Positions 9,530 through 20,963 of a stretch of DNA of 64,000 bases are shown piece by piece. The DNA comes from Diphasiastrum complanatum (Eukaryota; Streptophyta; Lycopodiopsida; Lycopodiales; Lycopodiaceae), in assembly GCA_029204225.1 (NCBI GenBank), contig CM055109.1, positions 41,212,544 through 41,276,543 on the forward strand. The letters run 5' to 3'. The notes beneath the pieces were generated by a model. It made no database searches. It worked only from the letters and a program-made list of their open reading frames with translations, and had not been told where the DNA came from. Every line of letters begins with the position of its first letter. Position 1 is the first letter of the stretch. The translations under genes and the position numbers were made by a program.

Positions 9530-10690
9530 TATTTGATGGGGATACCAAGAAAATTGTATTAGTGGGGATGTAATATTTATAAGATGGAGATTGATGATTT
9601 AGAACCTATCCAAACCTCATCTAGTGTTTTGTCCACCAGCAACACCTTGGTTGTACTTTGATTTTGAATGTATATTGTTGTGATCACAAATTCTGTTGGC
9701 AATGAGAAATGGTGTAGCATACTCTTTGAACCATTGATGAGTGTACGATTCTTCCACTCAACAACACCATTAGACTAAGGCATATAGCTAGTGCTATACT
9801 ACTAGTTGATGACATTGACATTGCAGTACTCTTTGAACTTAGTATAAATAAATTCACCTCCACCATCAAAACTTAAAGCCTTGATTTCCTTAAAGTTTAA
9901 GTTTTAATAACTTCTTTGAATTGTTTGGAAAGGTTGAATGTTTCTTATTTGAATTTCAAAAAACTTATGACTATCCATCTAGAAAAATCATCAATAAGTG
10001 TAAGAAAATATTTGGGTCCCCCTATAGGAGGACTCTACATGGGCCCACATATATTAATGTGAATAAGATCTAAAAGACTTTTAGACTGATGACAAAATCA
10101 CATTTAGAAAGACATGTTTGCCAATAAGAAATTGACAAGTCTTGGCTTTCATTTTATTGTCATAAACCAAATTTTGGACCATCTTCTTATTTGAGATATG
10201 TTGAATGCTTTTGAGATTCAAATGGCCCAGTCTATAATGACATAACATATTCTTACTCATTGAAGTAGTAGTTGAGAGAGCTTGAATAGTTGATGAATAG
10301 CAGTGACTCAACTTCTAAAGATAATCTTTTTTTTTTCAAGTGCAAGTTACCTCCTACTTTTATCAAAATAGAACAATCTTCTATATTGAATTTAGCGTTG
10401 TCACTCAAATGTACTATTTCTACTTATAGAGAGCAGATTCTTTGTAAGATTCAAGACATGAAAAACATTTGATGTCATCATTGTTAAATTGTAACTTAAC
10501 AGTACTTTCACTACATATGATGTATGTTGTTGTCACCTAAATGAACATGTCTTTGATTTTCAAAAGGGTTGTGGTCTTGAAACCAGTCATGAAAGCTATT
10601 TGCATGTGTTGGGTAGCCCCCAAGTCCAAGTACCAAGATTTATCATCATGTTTACCTCCTTTGTTAAAATTTCAAGCCTTCATATTTTTG
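9530..10690 (-). pseudogene. Copia protease-integrase remnant
   Basis: Read on the minus strand, a decayed protease motif (WYLDLGATQHM-like, Ser to Leu) occurs near 10600-10640. It is followed by a GAG-pre-integrase block YRLGHLNLKSIQHISNKKMV (frame 10311-10081). Integrase core pieces such as LTLIDDFSR, GGGEF and NGVVEWKNRTL extend down to about 9700. Many frameshifts break it. RT is absent. It resembles the copia at 15.4-17.4 kb (WYLDFRATQHM), so the two are related families. Confidence 0.7.
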
Positions 10691-10772
10691 TGTAGGTTTT
10701 TCAGAATAAGTATGAACAAGTTTCAGGATGCTCATTACCTAATGGAATTGGGCTTGAGCATGAATTCCAACA
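10690..10772 (-). repeat. Start of a copia 3' LTR (truncated)
   Basis: On the minus strand a polypurine tract AAGGGGAAG (about 10773-10784) is followed immediately by TGTTGGAATTCATG, a canonical LTR start. The LTR seems to stop near 10690, where the protease remnant begins. Confidence 0.55.
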
Positions 10773-10784
10773 CTTCCCCTTAAT

Positions 10785-11310
10785 GTGGATCCTGAAAAAT
10801 TTCGATCTTCAGATTTAGTAGGTTGTTAAATCTGAGATGATGCTCCTTTGTTAGAGCCTTGGCAAAATAATCTACTTCTTGTAACTTTGTCTTGCAGTAA
10901 ACCAAAGAAATTTCCTTGCTTTGCACTTTTTCTCTAAGATACTAATATCAGATTTCAATATGCTTACTTCGAGAGTGGAATCTTGGATTCAGAGATAGTG
11001 CAATGGCACTTTGATTGTCACAGTAGCGGATCGTTGGATGTGACTGGATAATTTCGATATCTGCAAGCAGGTTCCTCAGCCAAATTGCCTCCTTGGTAGC
11101 ATTTGTGATAGTTATATATTCCGATTGTGTAGAGTATAATGCTACTGAGGTCTATTTTTGGCTCTTCCATGAAATTGGGCCTTGATTGAATAGGAAACCA
11201 AATCTAGAGGTTGATTTTCTTGTATCGATATCTCTTTCCCAATCTGCAACTATGTAGCTCTCTAGAATATTAGCAGATTGGCTGCCTCCATAGCAAATGT
11301 TGAGGTGTTT
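10785..11310 (-). pseudogene. Copia RNase H remnant
   Basis: The minus-strand translation recovers the copia RNase H region: ADWERDIDTRKSTSRFGF, then SWKSQKQTSVAL, a degraded SEYI, CDNQSAIALSLNPRFHSRSK, and a YFAKALTKEH end equivalent to DIFTKALPKE. Frames are broken. It lies just before a polypurine tract and LTR start, in the usual 3' order of a copia element. Confidence 0.75.
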
Positions 11311-12480
11311 TGTAGTTTGGATCGAGTCGAAATATATTCGGGCGTCTTCGACCTTGGATAGCGGATCGAATGGGGTCTAATTTATCTGGGCATCTTTGAC
11401 CCTGGATCGGATTGAATCATGTCTAATAAATCTGACCCTTTGTCTATTTTCTGATCCAATGTATAAATTTCGACCCTTTGTAAGATTCTGACCCTTTGTA
11501 TTGTAGTCAACTCGGATTTCCGACCCACATCTCGACGTTGATAGGCCGCCTACTTTTGTACATAACTCTCTGGCAAAAACAATGGCTACCTACTGTAGGA
11601 CAAATGTAGTTAATCAAATAGATTAATGTCAACTTTCAATGTACTGATCATTTGACTTTCAATCATCAAGGAAGATCTACTGGAGTCAGCACTTTGATCA
11701 GGTCATCATCTTGTAGGTGTTTCATTGTAAAAATAGTCAAGCTAAGTTTTTGAATCAGTCAGTTAGCTATCAACAAGCTCAGTGGAAATTGTTTTTGAGC
11801 GCCTACAGTTTTTGCGCCCAGCTTCAAACATTGTACTCAGTTTTGATCATTATCAGAGTGCATTTTTGTCTGTACTGTGTTTTTTGTTCTATTGGGCATT
11901 GTAGAAGTTTGATAAATCTTGAACTTGCTATTTTTGGTAACTGTCGCATTTTCAATCCACTTCAGCTACATGCTCACCACTTCCGCTACAAATATCAATT
12001 TTCTTTGACTTTTGACACCAACATGTTCATATGTACTTTGAGGTAGATGTTCAACATATATATTTTCATGATCAAAACAAATGTAGTTGTAAGTGATCAT
12101 ACATTTATTTATTCTCTTGAGTTTTCTTACTTTTCTTTTTTGTATATTGAATCTTATGGAAATTTTATGACTTGTAGATTCATCATTAGAGGAGTTCCAA
12201 CTCCAAAAAGGACCCTATAAGAATTGCCACACAAGTTGTCTGAGTTGTAAACTCGGGCAGCCAAGTATGATAAAAATAAGAAAATTTAAACCATAAATAT
12301 AAATAAATAAATAAATAAATAAAGAGTGAGAGGGGGGACAAAAATTTTTGTAATCAATGTTACTTGAAATTGAGGAAAAAAATTATCTTGACATATTTGA
12401 AATAAGGGACGTGTAGAGGTAAAAAAAATTTATGATATTGAGAAAAAGGACGAGGGGGGCGGTGCACCCCATTCGGGGCC
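11311..12480. other. No gene seen; LTR-like low-complexity DNA
   Basis: GACCCTTTGT recurs several times around 11424-11505. An (AAAT)n microsatellite lies at about 12294-12323. The 109-codon frame at 11717-12046 matches nothing known to me. Confidence 0.5.
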
Positions 12481-12890
12481 CCGATCCTCCAATGAATAAC
12501 ACCTGGTCCCCTAAGACAGGTGCCCTCCCCACCTCGATCAAGGATGGACTAGCACACTACACCAATGTGCTCCCACCCAGGCTAACGCCTTGAAGGGGGA
12601 TCTGGACCGGATCTCAAGAGGCATGCCCCTTTGGTTTCGGGCTGTTAGCCCCCTCCGAAGGAGTCAGCCTGTGTGGAGGCATGCTAGCTACATGGCCCGA
12701 GCTCAAGTGGGAGTGCGTTGGAGTGGGGAGCGCCAAGGGGGAGGGAGGGGGGGGGGGGTGTTGATGCCAGGGGGCCAAGTGTCCCCCATCAAGGCATTAG
12801 GCCTAGGCTCTATTCCATGGGGGCGTGCCCTCTCCTTGGATATCCCTCCCCCCCCTCCCGGCCCTCTCTCTCTGTTTCTCTACTTTTAGT
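12450..12890. other. GC-rich island, no recognised gene
   Basis: A sharply GC-rich block, with runs of G and C and a GGTGCACC palindrome, stands in AT-rich DNA. Overlapping frames at 12590-12889 and 12718-12936 are Gly/Pro/Arg-rich, as expected from base composition. It could be an inserted element; nothing identifies it. Confidence 0.4.
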
Positions 12891-12899
12891 GTTTAGACT

Positions 12900-14520
12900 T
12901 TTTTTCTTTATTTCTATGTTAGATATTCATTTTTAAAAAAAATTGTCCCAAATTTTTACATTACGTAAAAGTACACATGCACTTTTATTGTTGGTCTAAA
13001 GAAACCTCTAAAAGCTGAAAAAAATAAAAAGCATCTTCACAAAGGGTCTTTTAATATTAGAAGCTTCTTTAATAACTCGTCAAGCATCAATGAGAGCCAA
13101 CATGATTTGTTATTGTGGTATAAGAAAAAGATCTACAAAAAGCCTTGTTGATTCAACAATATTTTTCTATGAATCTATTTACCTTTCAAATATAAATGGA
13201 GGTGTTGTAAGGATTGACCCCATTCAAGTTCCATGTTTTAAAAGTGATAAATGGATTACTCCTATTAAAAGTGATTTTTGGATTATTCCTATCAACATTA
13301 AGTCAAAGCCCCTTCATTTGTTGGCCTACAAGTGTACAAAACTCAATGAAAATAAATAATTGCTAAACAAAATGTTTGTTTAAGTTGATTTTTTTCTTTT
13401 CATGTATTTGTTGATCTTCTTAGAAGTATAAATGTCTGTAAAACACCTACTCTATGTGTTTGTAAAGAATAATCAGAAAATAGTAGCAGAGATTGTGGAG
13501 AGAGTTTGGGATGACAAGTCAAATGGAGACATAGATTATAGAATCAAAAGAGCATTTCTACAGTCTTCTTATCATGTAGAAAAAAAAAAAAGGAGCCTTA
13601 GTTTTAACTATCAATGATAGAAAAAGATGAATTAAAAATGGGTGCCACTAGATTAGGGCCTACCAGAGAATGCTCACATTGATACAAAAGAAGTTTATGA
13701 CTCACAATAACAATCATCAACAACTCTTGTAGAGAAGAAGACCAAAACCTTCATAATATAAAGACAAAGCTAGTGTTGTTGCAATATCATCCTTGTAAAT
13801 GCTTTACTTGGAAAATTGACAAGTAATTTGTCCATTTATATATTATATTTTTTATGCTTTAACTAATTCATCAAATAAAATATATTGTAGTGTAATGACT
13901 TTAAACACATTGGTTTCATGCATCTACGAAAAAGACAAGGCGAGATTACAAAATGAAAGGATGCTGGTTTGACCAATGAAGCCATAAGAAAACCATAACA
14001 AAAGTGTGTACATGAAACTTCAAGGATACATGTAACCAAATGTAAGAAATAATGAGGATTGAAAACCACATGTTCCCAAGTGTATTATAATATTAAAAAT
14101 CTTCCGAATCAGGTTTCTATACAAGTATATAAAAGTTCTTCCATACAAATATACAATTGCTACATCTGAGTGAGTCACATTAATTTAGGTCTCTTTTTCA
14201 ATGAGGCCTTCTAATTTTCTAAAAGAGCCACATTCATTTCTGTATTGGGCTCCTTGGCTATTGAAAAATTAGCATGTGTTTCTTTCTCCATGCTAGTCTA
14301 CTTTTTTTTATCATGGAATATGAAAATGCCTTGGCTGCAAAATATTACAATTTAAGAGATTTTGATCTTAACACTACATTTATTTCTTAATCATAAAATA
14401 ATATCACAAAGTATCTTACCAAATCTTTGTTTTCCTCAAATATTCCAGTGTACAGGCTATCCAAAGAAGCAAAAGAATTCCTAAATCTTACACATGAATT
14501 TGAGAATATGGAAAATTATG
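12900..14520. other. AT-rich region with unassigned short frames
   Basis: Two plus-strand frames (13090-13359, 89 codons; 13432-13617, 61 codons) and one minus-strand frame (13863-14069) lie upstream of a PIF1-like helicase. None resembles a family I recognise. Base composition matches the helicase segment, so they may belong to the same inserted element. Confidence 0.35.
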
Positions 14521-15410
14521 TGCTAAATGTAATCAATAATATGTATATAATATTCTCATGAAGAATGAAAGTGGTATATACATATTATCTGGAATGCTTG
14601 GCAGTGGAAAAACTTGCTTAATAAAATATGTAACATATCTGTATGAAAAGAATAACTCGTCAGTTTTACTCGTTGTAACAACAGGTACGACAGCTTGTAG
14701 ACTTAGCAAAAAGGCGTTCACAGTACATAATCTATTTGCTATTCCAATAAATACTCTATATATCACGAATTTAGTACCAACCAATGTTCGATACAAATTT
14801 ATAAAGAATCGCAAATGTTATTTTAATTGATGAAATATCTATGATGACTGCAGAGTTGTTACAATTTATGATTTTTCAAATAAATCAAGTAAAAAGTATA
14901 CCACACAATGAACCATTTCAAAATTACTTATTAGTTGACGATTTAGTACAACTACTTGCAATATGCAGACAAAAAAAAGAACATTTCTGCAAATCGTGTG
15001 ATATTTCGAATTCTCCATATTGGAAATTAGCATGTCATTTTTATCTTGAATATTTCGTTAGACACTCTTTGGGTTTAGTATATTCGTCATTTTTAAACAT
15101 AATTCGACATAGAAAACTCACGACCATGGAAATTGAAGGAATTTTTGGTAATAGGATCATTTCTAAAATAGATATACTGATCCTCTTTGATTCAAACTCA
15201 ATTATAATATGCACACATAAAGATGATACAATTTATTATAACAATATGATTTTAAACAAGCTATTTGATGACAAAGAATTCATGAATATACACGTCAAAA
15301 CAAATGCAGTGAACATTCCAAATTTACAACCATGGATAGACGACATCAAATTTCATCAACTTTTTCTACTTTTATCATCTAGTTTTCTTCTTAGATCTTT
15401 AGAGATCTGA
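14520..15410 (+). pseudogene. PIF1-like SF1B DNA helicase remnant
   Basis: The frame at 14558 reads SGIYILSGMLGSGKTCLIKY, a Walker A motif of the PIF1 type (usually GMPGSGKT), then LLVVTTGTTACRLSKKAFTV, motif Ia. A frameshift near 14820 leads to VILIDEISMMTAELLQF, the DEIS form of Walker B. LLVDDLVQLLAICR stands where GDLAQLPAI is expected (motif III). A downstream block fits the region between motifs III and IV. C-terminal motifs V and VI are missing; copia DNA begins near 15420. Such helicases are carried by Helitrons, by large DNA viruses and by hosts. No Rep domain or Helitron end was identified, so the source is open. Confidence 0.8.
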
Positions 15411-15429
15411 ACGAAAGCAATGCAACCAA

Positions 15430-17433
15430 ACACTCAAATATTTTTGAGTGATGGTTTTGATCCTGTCCACACCTCATATTAAGGTGTCTTGCAATTCAAA
15501 ACTTTGGTAATGGGTCAATTCTGCAAATAGGTAGCTATAGTAATAGCTTCTACCCAAAAATTATTTGGAAGAGAGGCATGGGCCAGCATGCTCTTGGCAC
15601 TTTCAATGAGTGTCTGATTCTTTCGTTCAACTACACCATTGGACTGAGGTGAGTAGCTAGTTGTAAATTGCTGATGTATCCCGTTGGCCTTGCAGAACTC
15701 CTTGAATTTTGTGGAGATATACTCTCCCCCTCCATTTGTGCATAGAGCCTTGATCTTCCTCTAGGTCTGGTTTTCTACAGCCTTGAACTATTTGAAGAAC
15801 TTGAATGCTTCGGATTTGTTCTTTGTAAAGTAGATAGCAGTCCTTCGAGAGAAGTCATCGATGAAGGTTAGGAAATAGAGAGCTCCCCCTATTGAAGCAG
15901 TTTGCATTGAGCCACAAATGTCGCTATGTACAAGGTCAAGCAAGCTTTTGGAAGTATGAACTGAGTCTGAAGTGAAAGGACTTCTAGCATGCTTGCTGAT
16001 AATACAGCTTTTGCATGGAGAATTTGGCTTGCTAACAGAAGGTAGATCTTGTACTAGACTTTGAGCAAACATTTGCTGAATACTATTGAAATTAAATGCC
16101 ACAGCATGTCAACTGATTTAGAAGTGGCTGTGTGAAGAGCTTGACTGTTAGAAGAGTAGTAGTGGCTGAGTTTGTAAAGATAGCTGCTTATTCTTTCGAA
16201 GGCTAGAACCTTCTGAGATTTGTCAATAATTGTGCAACCTTCTGTATCGACTTCAACCCTCCCACCTGAATCGGTGATTCTGCTAACTAAGAGCAGATTC
16301 TTGGTCAGATTTGGAACATGGAGAATGTTGGACAACAACTTGACTTCACCTCTTTGAAATTCAACTTTGACTATTTATTCACCTTCAATTATATGTGATG
16401 AGTTGTCTCCACGTTACACAACTCAAGAGTGGGTGAATGATTTATAGTCTTTGAACCAGTCGCAATGGTGAGTCATGTGTTGAGTTGCTCTGAAGTCTAG
16501 ATACCAAGAATCGATATCATGTTGTTCTCCAACTTTGGTCATAAAAGCAATTTCATCTTCCTCTTGTTGCTGGATTGAGAGACTAGTTGTAGCAATGTGT
16601 GCTTGTTGTTGGAACTGCTTCTTCTTTTCGTTGTTGTACTTTAAAGTTTGGTAGTCCTTGATTTCATGGCTAGTCCTCTTATAGTATCTATAGAATAGTT
16701 TATGCACTGGTTGGAATCATGAAGAGGTTGAATTCGATCTTGAATCAGAATTTGATCTAGTCTGCATGTTGCTCTTCTTGTCAATATAACCTGACTTTGT
16801 AGGTTTCTTGGATTTAAACTTCTGATTTTTCAAATATAGAGCTTGAGGATCTGATCCTAAGCCTAAGGAGGATGCAAATCTTCTGATCTCCTCTTGTAGG
16901 AGCAGCAAAATTACTCTTGACAGAGTGAGGTGCTCTTGGGTCAAAATCATCATTTTTGTAGGCTTCAGATAGACTCGTTAATAGAGTCATGAGAGCATCA
17001 GAATCTTCTATGACTGAGCCAGTTGCAGTCATTTGCTCCATAAGATTTTTAAAAGTGTTGAGGTGACTCAAAACACTCTTTGTGTCAAACATTCTCAGGG
17101 TGAAGAATCTTTTCCTCAAAATAGCTTGGAAGTCACATCCCTAATATCATAGAAAGTTGCTAGGATGTGCCATGCATCCTTAGAAGTGTGAGCAGCACGT
17201 ATGTGGCTTATCTGAGTATCCTTGATGTTGAGGGTGATCATGGCAAATGCTTTGCCATCTCTCAGTCTCCACTTGGTGATGATGGTTGCATCACCTTTTG
17301 GTTTGAGTTCTATGCCATCAACTATGTCCCATAATTCTTTGGCTAGAAGTATGGCCCTCATTTTGACTTTCCAGAGATGGTAGTTGTCTCCATTGAGTTT
17401 GTCAATGAGAGATGAACTAGAAGATGGATTCAT
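15430..17433 (-). pseudogene. Copia gag-protease-integrase, truncated before RT
   Basis: The minus strand starts with a copia gag: MNPSSSSSLIDKLNGDNYHL, then WKVKMRAILLAKELW (17433-17116). It continues in shifted frames with TLRMFDTKSVLSHLNTFKNL and a Ser/Asn-rich linker. The knuckle is degraded. Protease survives as SWYLDFRATQHMTHH (DSGA changed to DFRA, so inactive). Integrase pieces include SNILHVPNLTKNLLLVSRI, TFIDDFSRRTAIYFTKNKSE (16102-15788) and the NGVVERKNQTLIESAKSML block near 15600. RT and RNase H are absent; the helicase block abuts. The order and the LTR beyond 17576 show a 5' half-element. Confidence 0.85.
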
Positions 17434-17563
17434 TCTGGTTGAATGAAATCGTTGATAGAAACAACGAAATTAGAATATTATTGGTTGTGCGATTTCTAGA
17501 AAGACATCTTGATAGAAACAAGACTGATAATCTGTAGTAGAAATGCAGATTATTGAAATGCCC

Positions 17564-17575
17564 ACTATGATACTA
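17564..17575 (-). promoter_or_regulatory. Degenerate primer-binding site
   Basis: The minus strand reads TAGTATCATAGTGGG next to an LTR end in TTTACA. It differs from TGGTATCAGAGC at a few positions. Its place between LTR and gag supports the call. Confidence 0.55.
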
Positions 17576-17950
17576 TGTAAATCGAGAGGACAGATAACAG
17601 AAGCTCGAAGCTTTGAGCATAGGCATGTAGGATCGAAAATGCAATAGTTAGCAGCATAAATATTGAAGATGAATCATTCATACAAATTGCGCAAATGAAC
17701 AATACAGTGTTGAGATAGAAAATTGCACTCTGATTAATATCAACAGTGAGTACAATGGCTTGAAGTAATAACTTCAGCTTGCTAAGCGTGAGAATGCTGG
17801 CTACAGAAAAACTCTAATAATAATAAAAAAAAACTTACTTAGCTTGATTCAACTAGTAATATATAGATTTACAAGTGTCTTAAAATATATCTTACAAGCA
17901 TTGAAGGCTCTTTACGCCAGTCTTTGTATATGTACAAAGTAGGGAACCGC
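17576..17950 (-). repeat. 5' LTR of the copia at 15.4-17.4 kb (outer edge approximate)
   Basis: On the minus strand the LTR ends ...TCTCGATTTACA at 17576, directly before the PBS. A TATATATTA stretch near 17860-17870 could be its promoter. The outer boundary is uncertain. Confidence 0.5.
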
Positions 17951-17996
17951 CCTTGGGATATTTAGTTGTTCAGTTGTTTTTAGGGTTGATGATAAG

Positions 17997-18227
17997 TTGG
18001 CGACGTCGGTCTGCCATTGTTGTGAAAAATCCAAAAAACCCGAAGGTAGGCCTGAAATGGATTTCAAGGCATTTTGTCATTGTCTCGCATTTTCCCAAAG
18101 GTGCAAAAAATGCGAAGAAGGTGAAAAAGACAAAGGTGCTTTAAAAAAATGTTTTAAGAGAAAAACAAAGATTGTGGAAAAATGCGAAGGTCCGAAATAT
18201 GTAGTTGGCCTTCGGCTGTTTTCATGA
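17997..18227 (+). other. Cys-rich 76-codon frame, unassigned
   Basis: The frame has no ATG (it starts at TTG) but encodes clustered cysteines: SVCHCCEKSKK, AFCHCLAF, RCKKCEEGEKDKG and KKCFKRKTK. It lies just upstream of a decayed repetitive coding region in the same orientation and may be an exon-like remnant of it. I do not recognise a family. It could also be chance. Confidence 0.3.
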
Positions 18228-18301
18228 TGCTCATTACTTGAATGATTGTTAAGGCTGAGCATTTAAAATCTAACAAGAATATTCCAACAATTTTGGGCAA
18301 A

Positions 18302-18508
18302 ATGAGAGCAATATTGCATTTGGAAGGCCTTCTGGTTTGGCAGATCCATCTGTAGCAAATAAAGATTTTTGAGATGTAGACCTGAAGGCGCTGAGTTTCC
18401 AATCGAAATGAGAGCAATATGGCATTTGGAAGGCCTTCTAGTTTGGCGGATTCGTTTGTAGCAAACAAAGATTTTTGAGACGGACCTGAAGGCGCTAAGT
18501 TTCCAATC
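18302..18508 (+). repeat. Two tandem copies of a 106-bp unit
   Basis: Unit 1 starts at 18302 and unit 2 at 18408, both with ATGAGAGCAATAT..GCATTTGG. Each encodes NES-AFGRPS-LAD--VANKDF in corresponding frames. Divergence includes small indels. Confidence 0.85.
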
Positions 18509-18945
18509 TATGGAAGACAGTATCAAAATCAGCGAAATTCTTCTTTCGATCCGCATATTTCTAATGAAGGATATTATCGTAGGCTGTATCCGAATGAAGA
18601 AGTTCCTTTGTTGATCCAAGAATTGCAAAGGAAAAATATTACGGTAGGTAGTATGAAAATGAGCCTTATCAATCTGTTGATCCAAGGATAGTACATTGGT
18701 GATAGTTTGAACATGAACCTTTTCGGTTTGTTGATTCGAGGATGGAAAACCAAAGGCAGTATGAGTATGAGCAACATCTGTTTGCTTATCCATGAAGAGC
18801 AAATGACGGATATTATAAAAGGCAATATCAGAAATGAATGATATCCGCTTGTTGATCCACGAATATCAAATGAAGAGTATTATAGTAGGCAACATCAGAA
18901 TGAGGAATATGCATCTGTTGATCCGCGAATATCAATCCTCTGGTT
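18509..18945 (+). pseudogene. Decayed tandem-repeat protein remnant
   Basis: Three-frame translation shows a recurring block of about 24-27 residues with core DPRISNEEYY.RQ. Recovered pieces include FDPHISNEGYYRRLYPNEE, VDPRIAKEKYYGR, YENEPYQSVDPRI and RISNEEYYSRQHQNEEY. Stops and frameshifts separate them, so this is the ghost of a repetitive, Tyr/Glu/Arg-rich protein. I cannot name the family. It adjoins the 106-bp tandem repeat, which seems to encode a different repeat of the same ancestral protein. No retroelement motif was seen in it. Confidence 0.5.
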
Positions 18946-18999
18946 ACGGTTTGCAAATTTTTGGCGACACAAGGGTAGAAATCACTTCTTGCTAAGCAT

Positions 19000-20480
19000 G
19001 CTTTGTTGAGTAATCTCTTGCTGAAATCAAAGAGATATGGTTTCATGTCTAGATCTATGATAAATAAAAGCTATGCAATCGAAACAAGACATTTTGTTAG
19101 CCATGAGGCTTAAAGTGCATGATCTCTTTTTACCCTCTAAACTACATTTTGCTAAGTAATTGAAAAGAGTAGGGGTCAAATACTTGAAGAACAGAAGTTA
19201 TGGGAGTTTTGAGAGAGACAGACCAGGAATTTATATTAAGGTTCAAAGCTGGGCTCACTTTGTCACCACAGTATAGAACCGTTTAGGGGCGATGTGCTCA
19301 TCAACCGTCTGTATTGAAATGATGTCAGGTGAGTTCAATTTGTTTTTATAGTTTCATTCCTTTTGCATTACAGATCTTCAATTCAGATTCGCTTCCACCT
19401 CTTGGATATGTCCCATTATAATTTTTCAAGTATTGAATTTTAGTCATCAATTGATTCTGCTATATAATGCTCAATTTTAGTTACTCAAGCTTTACAGAAG
19501 GAAATGGTCTTCTAAGTGATCTTTACTAGCAACAAGGGTCATTTGACAAGTTACAGAGAGCTCATTAGAGTGATATGTAACTTTGAAAATTGCATAAGCC
19601 CCCACTAAAGATCACTAGAAAAATCATTTCCGTATATGCAAAAATGCTTTCGATGCCACTCTTAAGAATGAATCTTAGAGCTGTAGTGATGTATTACTTA
19701 TGCAAAGCCACAGTGTCTTTGATCAAGATTTGAAGATCATAACAACAAGATATTAGGTCATAAATGAGTTGTACAGGTCAATATATTTCTCAAAATTTTC
19801 TCACCATTGCCTAATTTGCATGATATTTTCATCTGAATTATCATCTACATTGCATGTTATCATCCAACGTACCTCACTTCGCCTCCCAAGAGAGATCCAA
19901 CTAATTTTGCTTAACTTGAACTGCTAGCTGCAACTATATAAATGAAACGTTGACAATATAGAACTTGGATGTAGGAAATGAGCATGAAACGCAATCTGAG
20001 AAACAAACCTGATCAAGATGTTCTTCTCCTGCTTTTCTTTTGTCTGGATTAGTAGTTGTATCAAAATGACCTCAGCCAATAGCAAGCTAACTACACAGTC
20101 CATATATCAAAGCTCGGATCGTCGCTTTTAGCAAGCCGTAGTGTTGACATAAATCTCCAAATTACAATATTAGGCACAAGCTATCCGTTGATAGTCTAGA
20201 ATAGTACTGATGAAGAGAGCGAATGGTGTCTAATAAGAGTCCTTCCCTTACCGTCTACATTGCATGTTATCATCCAATGTACCTCGCTCCGCCAGCTTAA
20301 AAATCTAAACACATAAGTTTCCAATACCACTTTAGAATGTGATTAGGTGTCACAAAGAAACAAACTTGATCAAGGCATTCTTCTCTTGCTTTCTTTGATC
20401 TAGATTAGTACTTAGGGCTAGCTACAGCATCGATACAAGAGTGGGATGATCCATTAAATTGTATCCACATTCAAAGGAAT
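19000..20480. other. No gene seen; contains a diverged direct duplication
   Basis: Blocks around 19845-20070 recur around 20255-20420: CTACATTGCATGTTATCATC, followed later by AAACAAAC.TGATCAAG. Spacing between copies differs (about 410 versus 355 bases), so indels followed the duplication. No coding match. Confidence 0.6.
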
Positions 20481-20504
20481 CTTGATTTCACATCAAATCT
20501 TACA

Positions 20505-20960
20505 GTGACGCAAGCTGGGCATCCATGAAGGATGATAGCAAAAGTATTCCAGGAGGTTGTACTCTAGTATCTGCACAACCATACTCTGGAAACAACAGTA
20601 GCTCAATCTTCTTGTGAAGCAAAATATGTAGCAGCAGCCAAGATGGCAAACGAGCTGATTTGGATTAAATAGATGTTGGAAGGATTTGATGAATCTATTT
20701 CTGAACCTTATGTCTTGTTAATGGATAACACTTCAGCAATCTATCTTACGAAAGATCCTGTATCTCATTCAAAAATGAAGCACATAGCTATCAAGTATCA
20801 TGTTATTCGGGACTTAGTCGAGAAGAAGATACTAAAGATAGTCTTCATACCCACAGAGGTAATGATAGTTGATATCTTTACAAAGCCACTCAGTAAAGTT
20901 TTGTTCGAGAAGCAGCGAAGAAGAAGATTGGAATTAATCCAACTGCCCACTTTGAGAGGG
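20505..20960 (+). pseudogene. Copia RNase H 3' remnant
   Basis: The start is a shifted frame with DDSKSIPGG and a degraded CEAEYVAAAKMANELIWI. The 119-codon frame at 20673 then gives MLEGFDESISEPYVLLMDNT, SAIYLTKDPVSHSKMKHIAI and VDIFTKPLSKVLFEKQR. The TKPL motif and TLRGSC end are typical of copia RNase H. A polypurine tract and LTR follow at once. RT and everything upstream are missing. The LTR's TCGCGAA words suggest it is related to the copia at 51.2-53.6 kb. Confidence 0.85.
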
Positions 20961-20963
20961 AGC

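Noticed and set aside
9527-9570. Plus-strand LFDGDTKKIV as the end of a copia integrase
   Set aside because: The match is short and needs a frameshift. The overlapping minus-strand integrase is better supported.
12590-12936. Gly/Pro/Arg-rich overlapping frames
   Set aside because: Expected from the GC-rich base composition; no domain seen.
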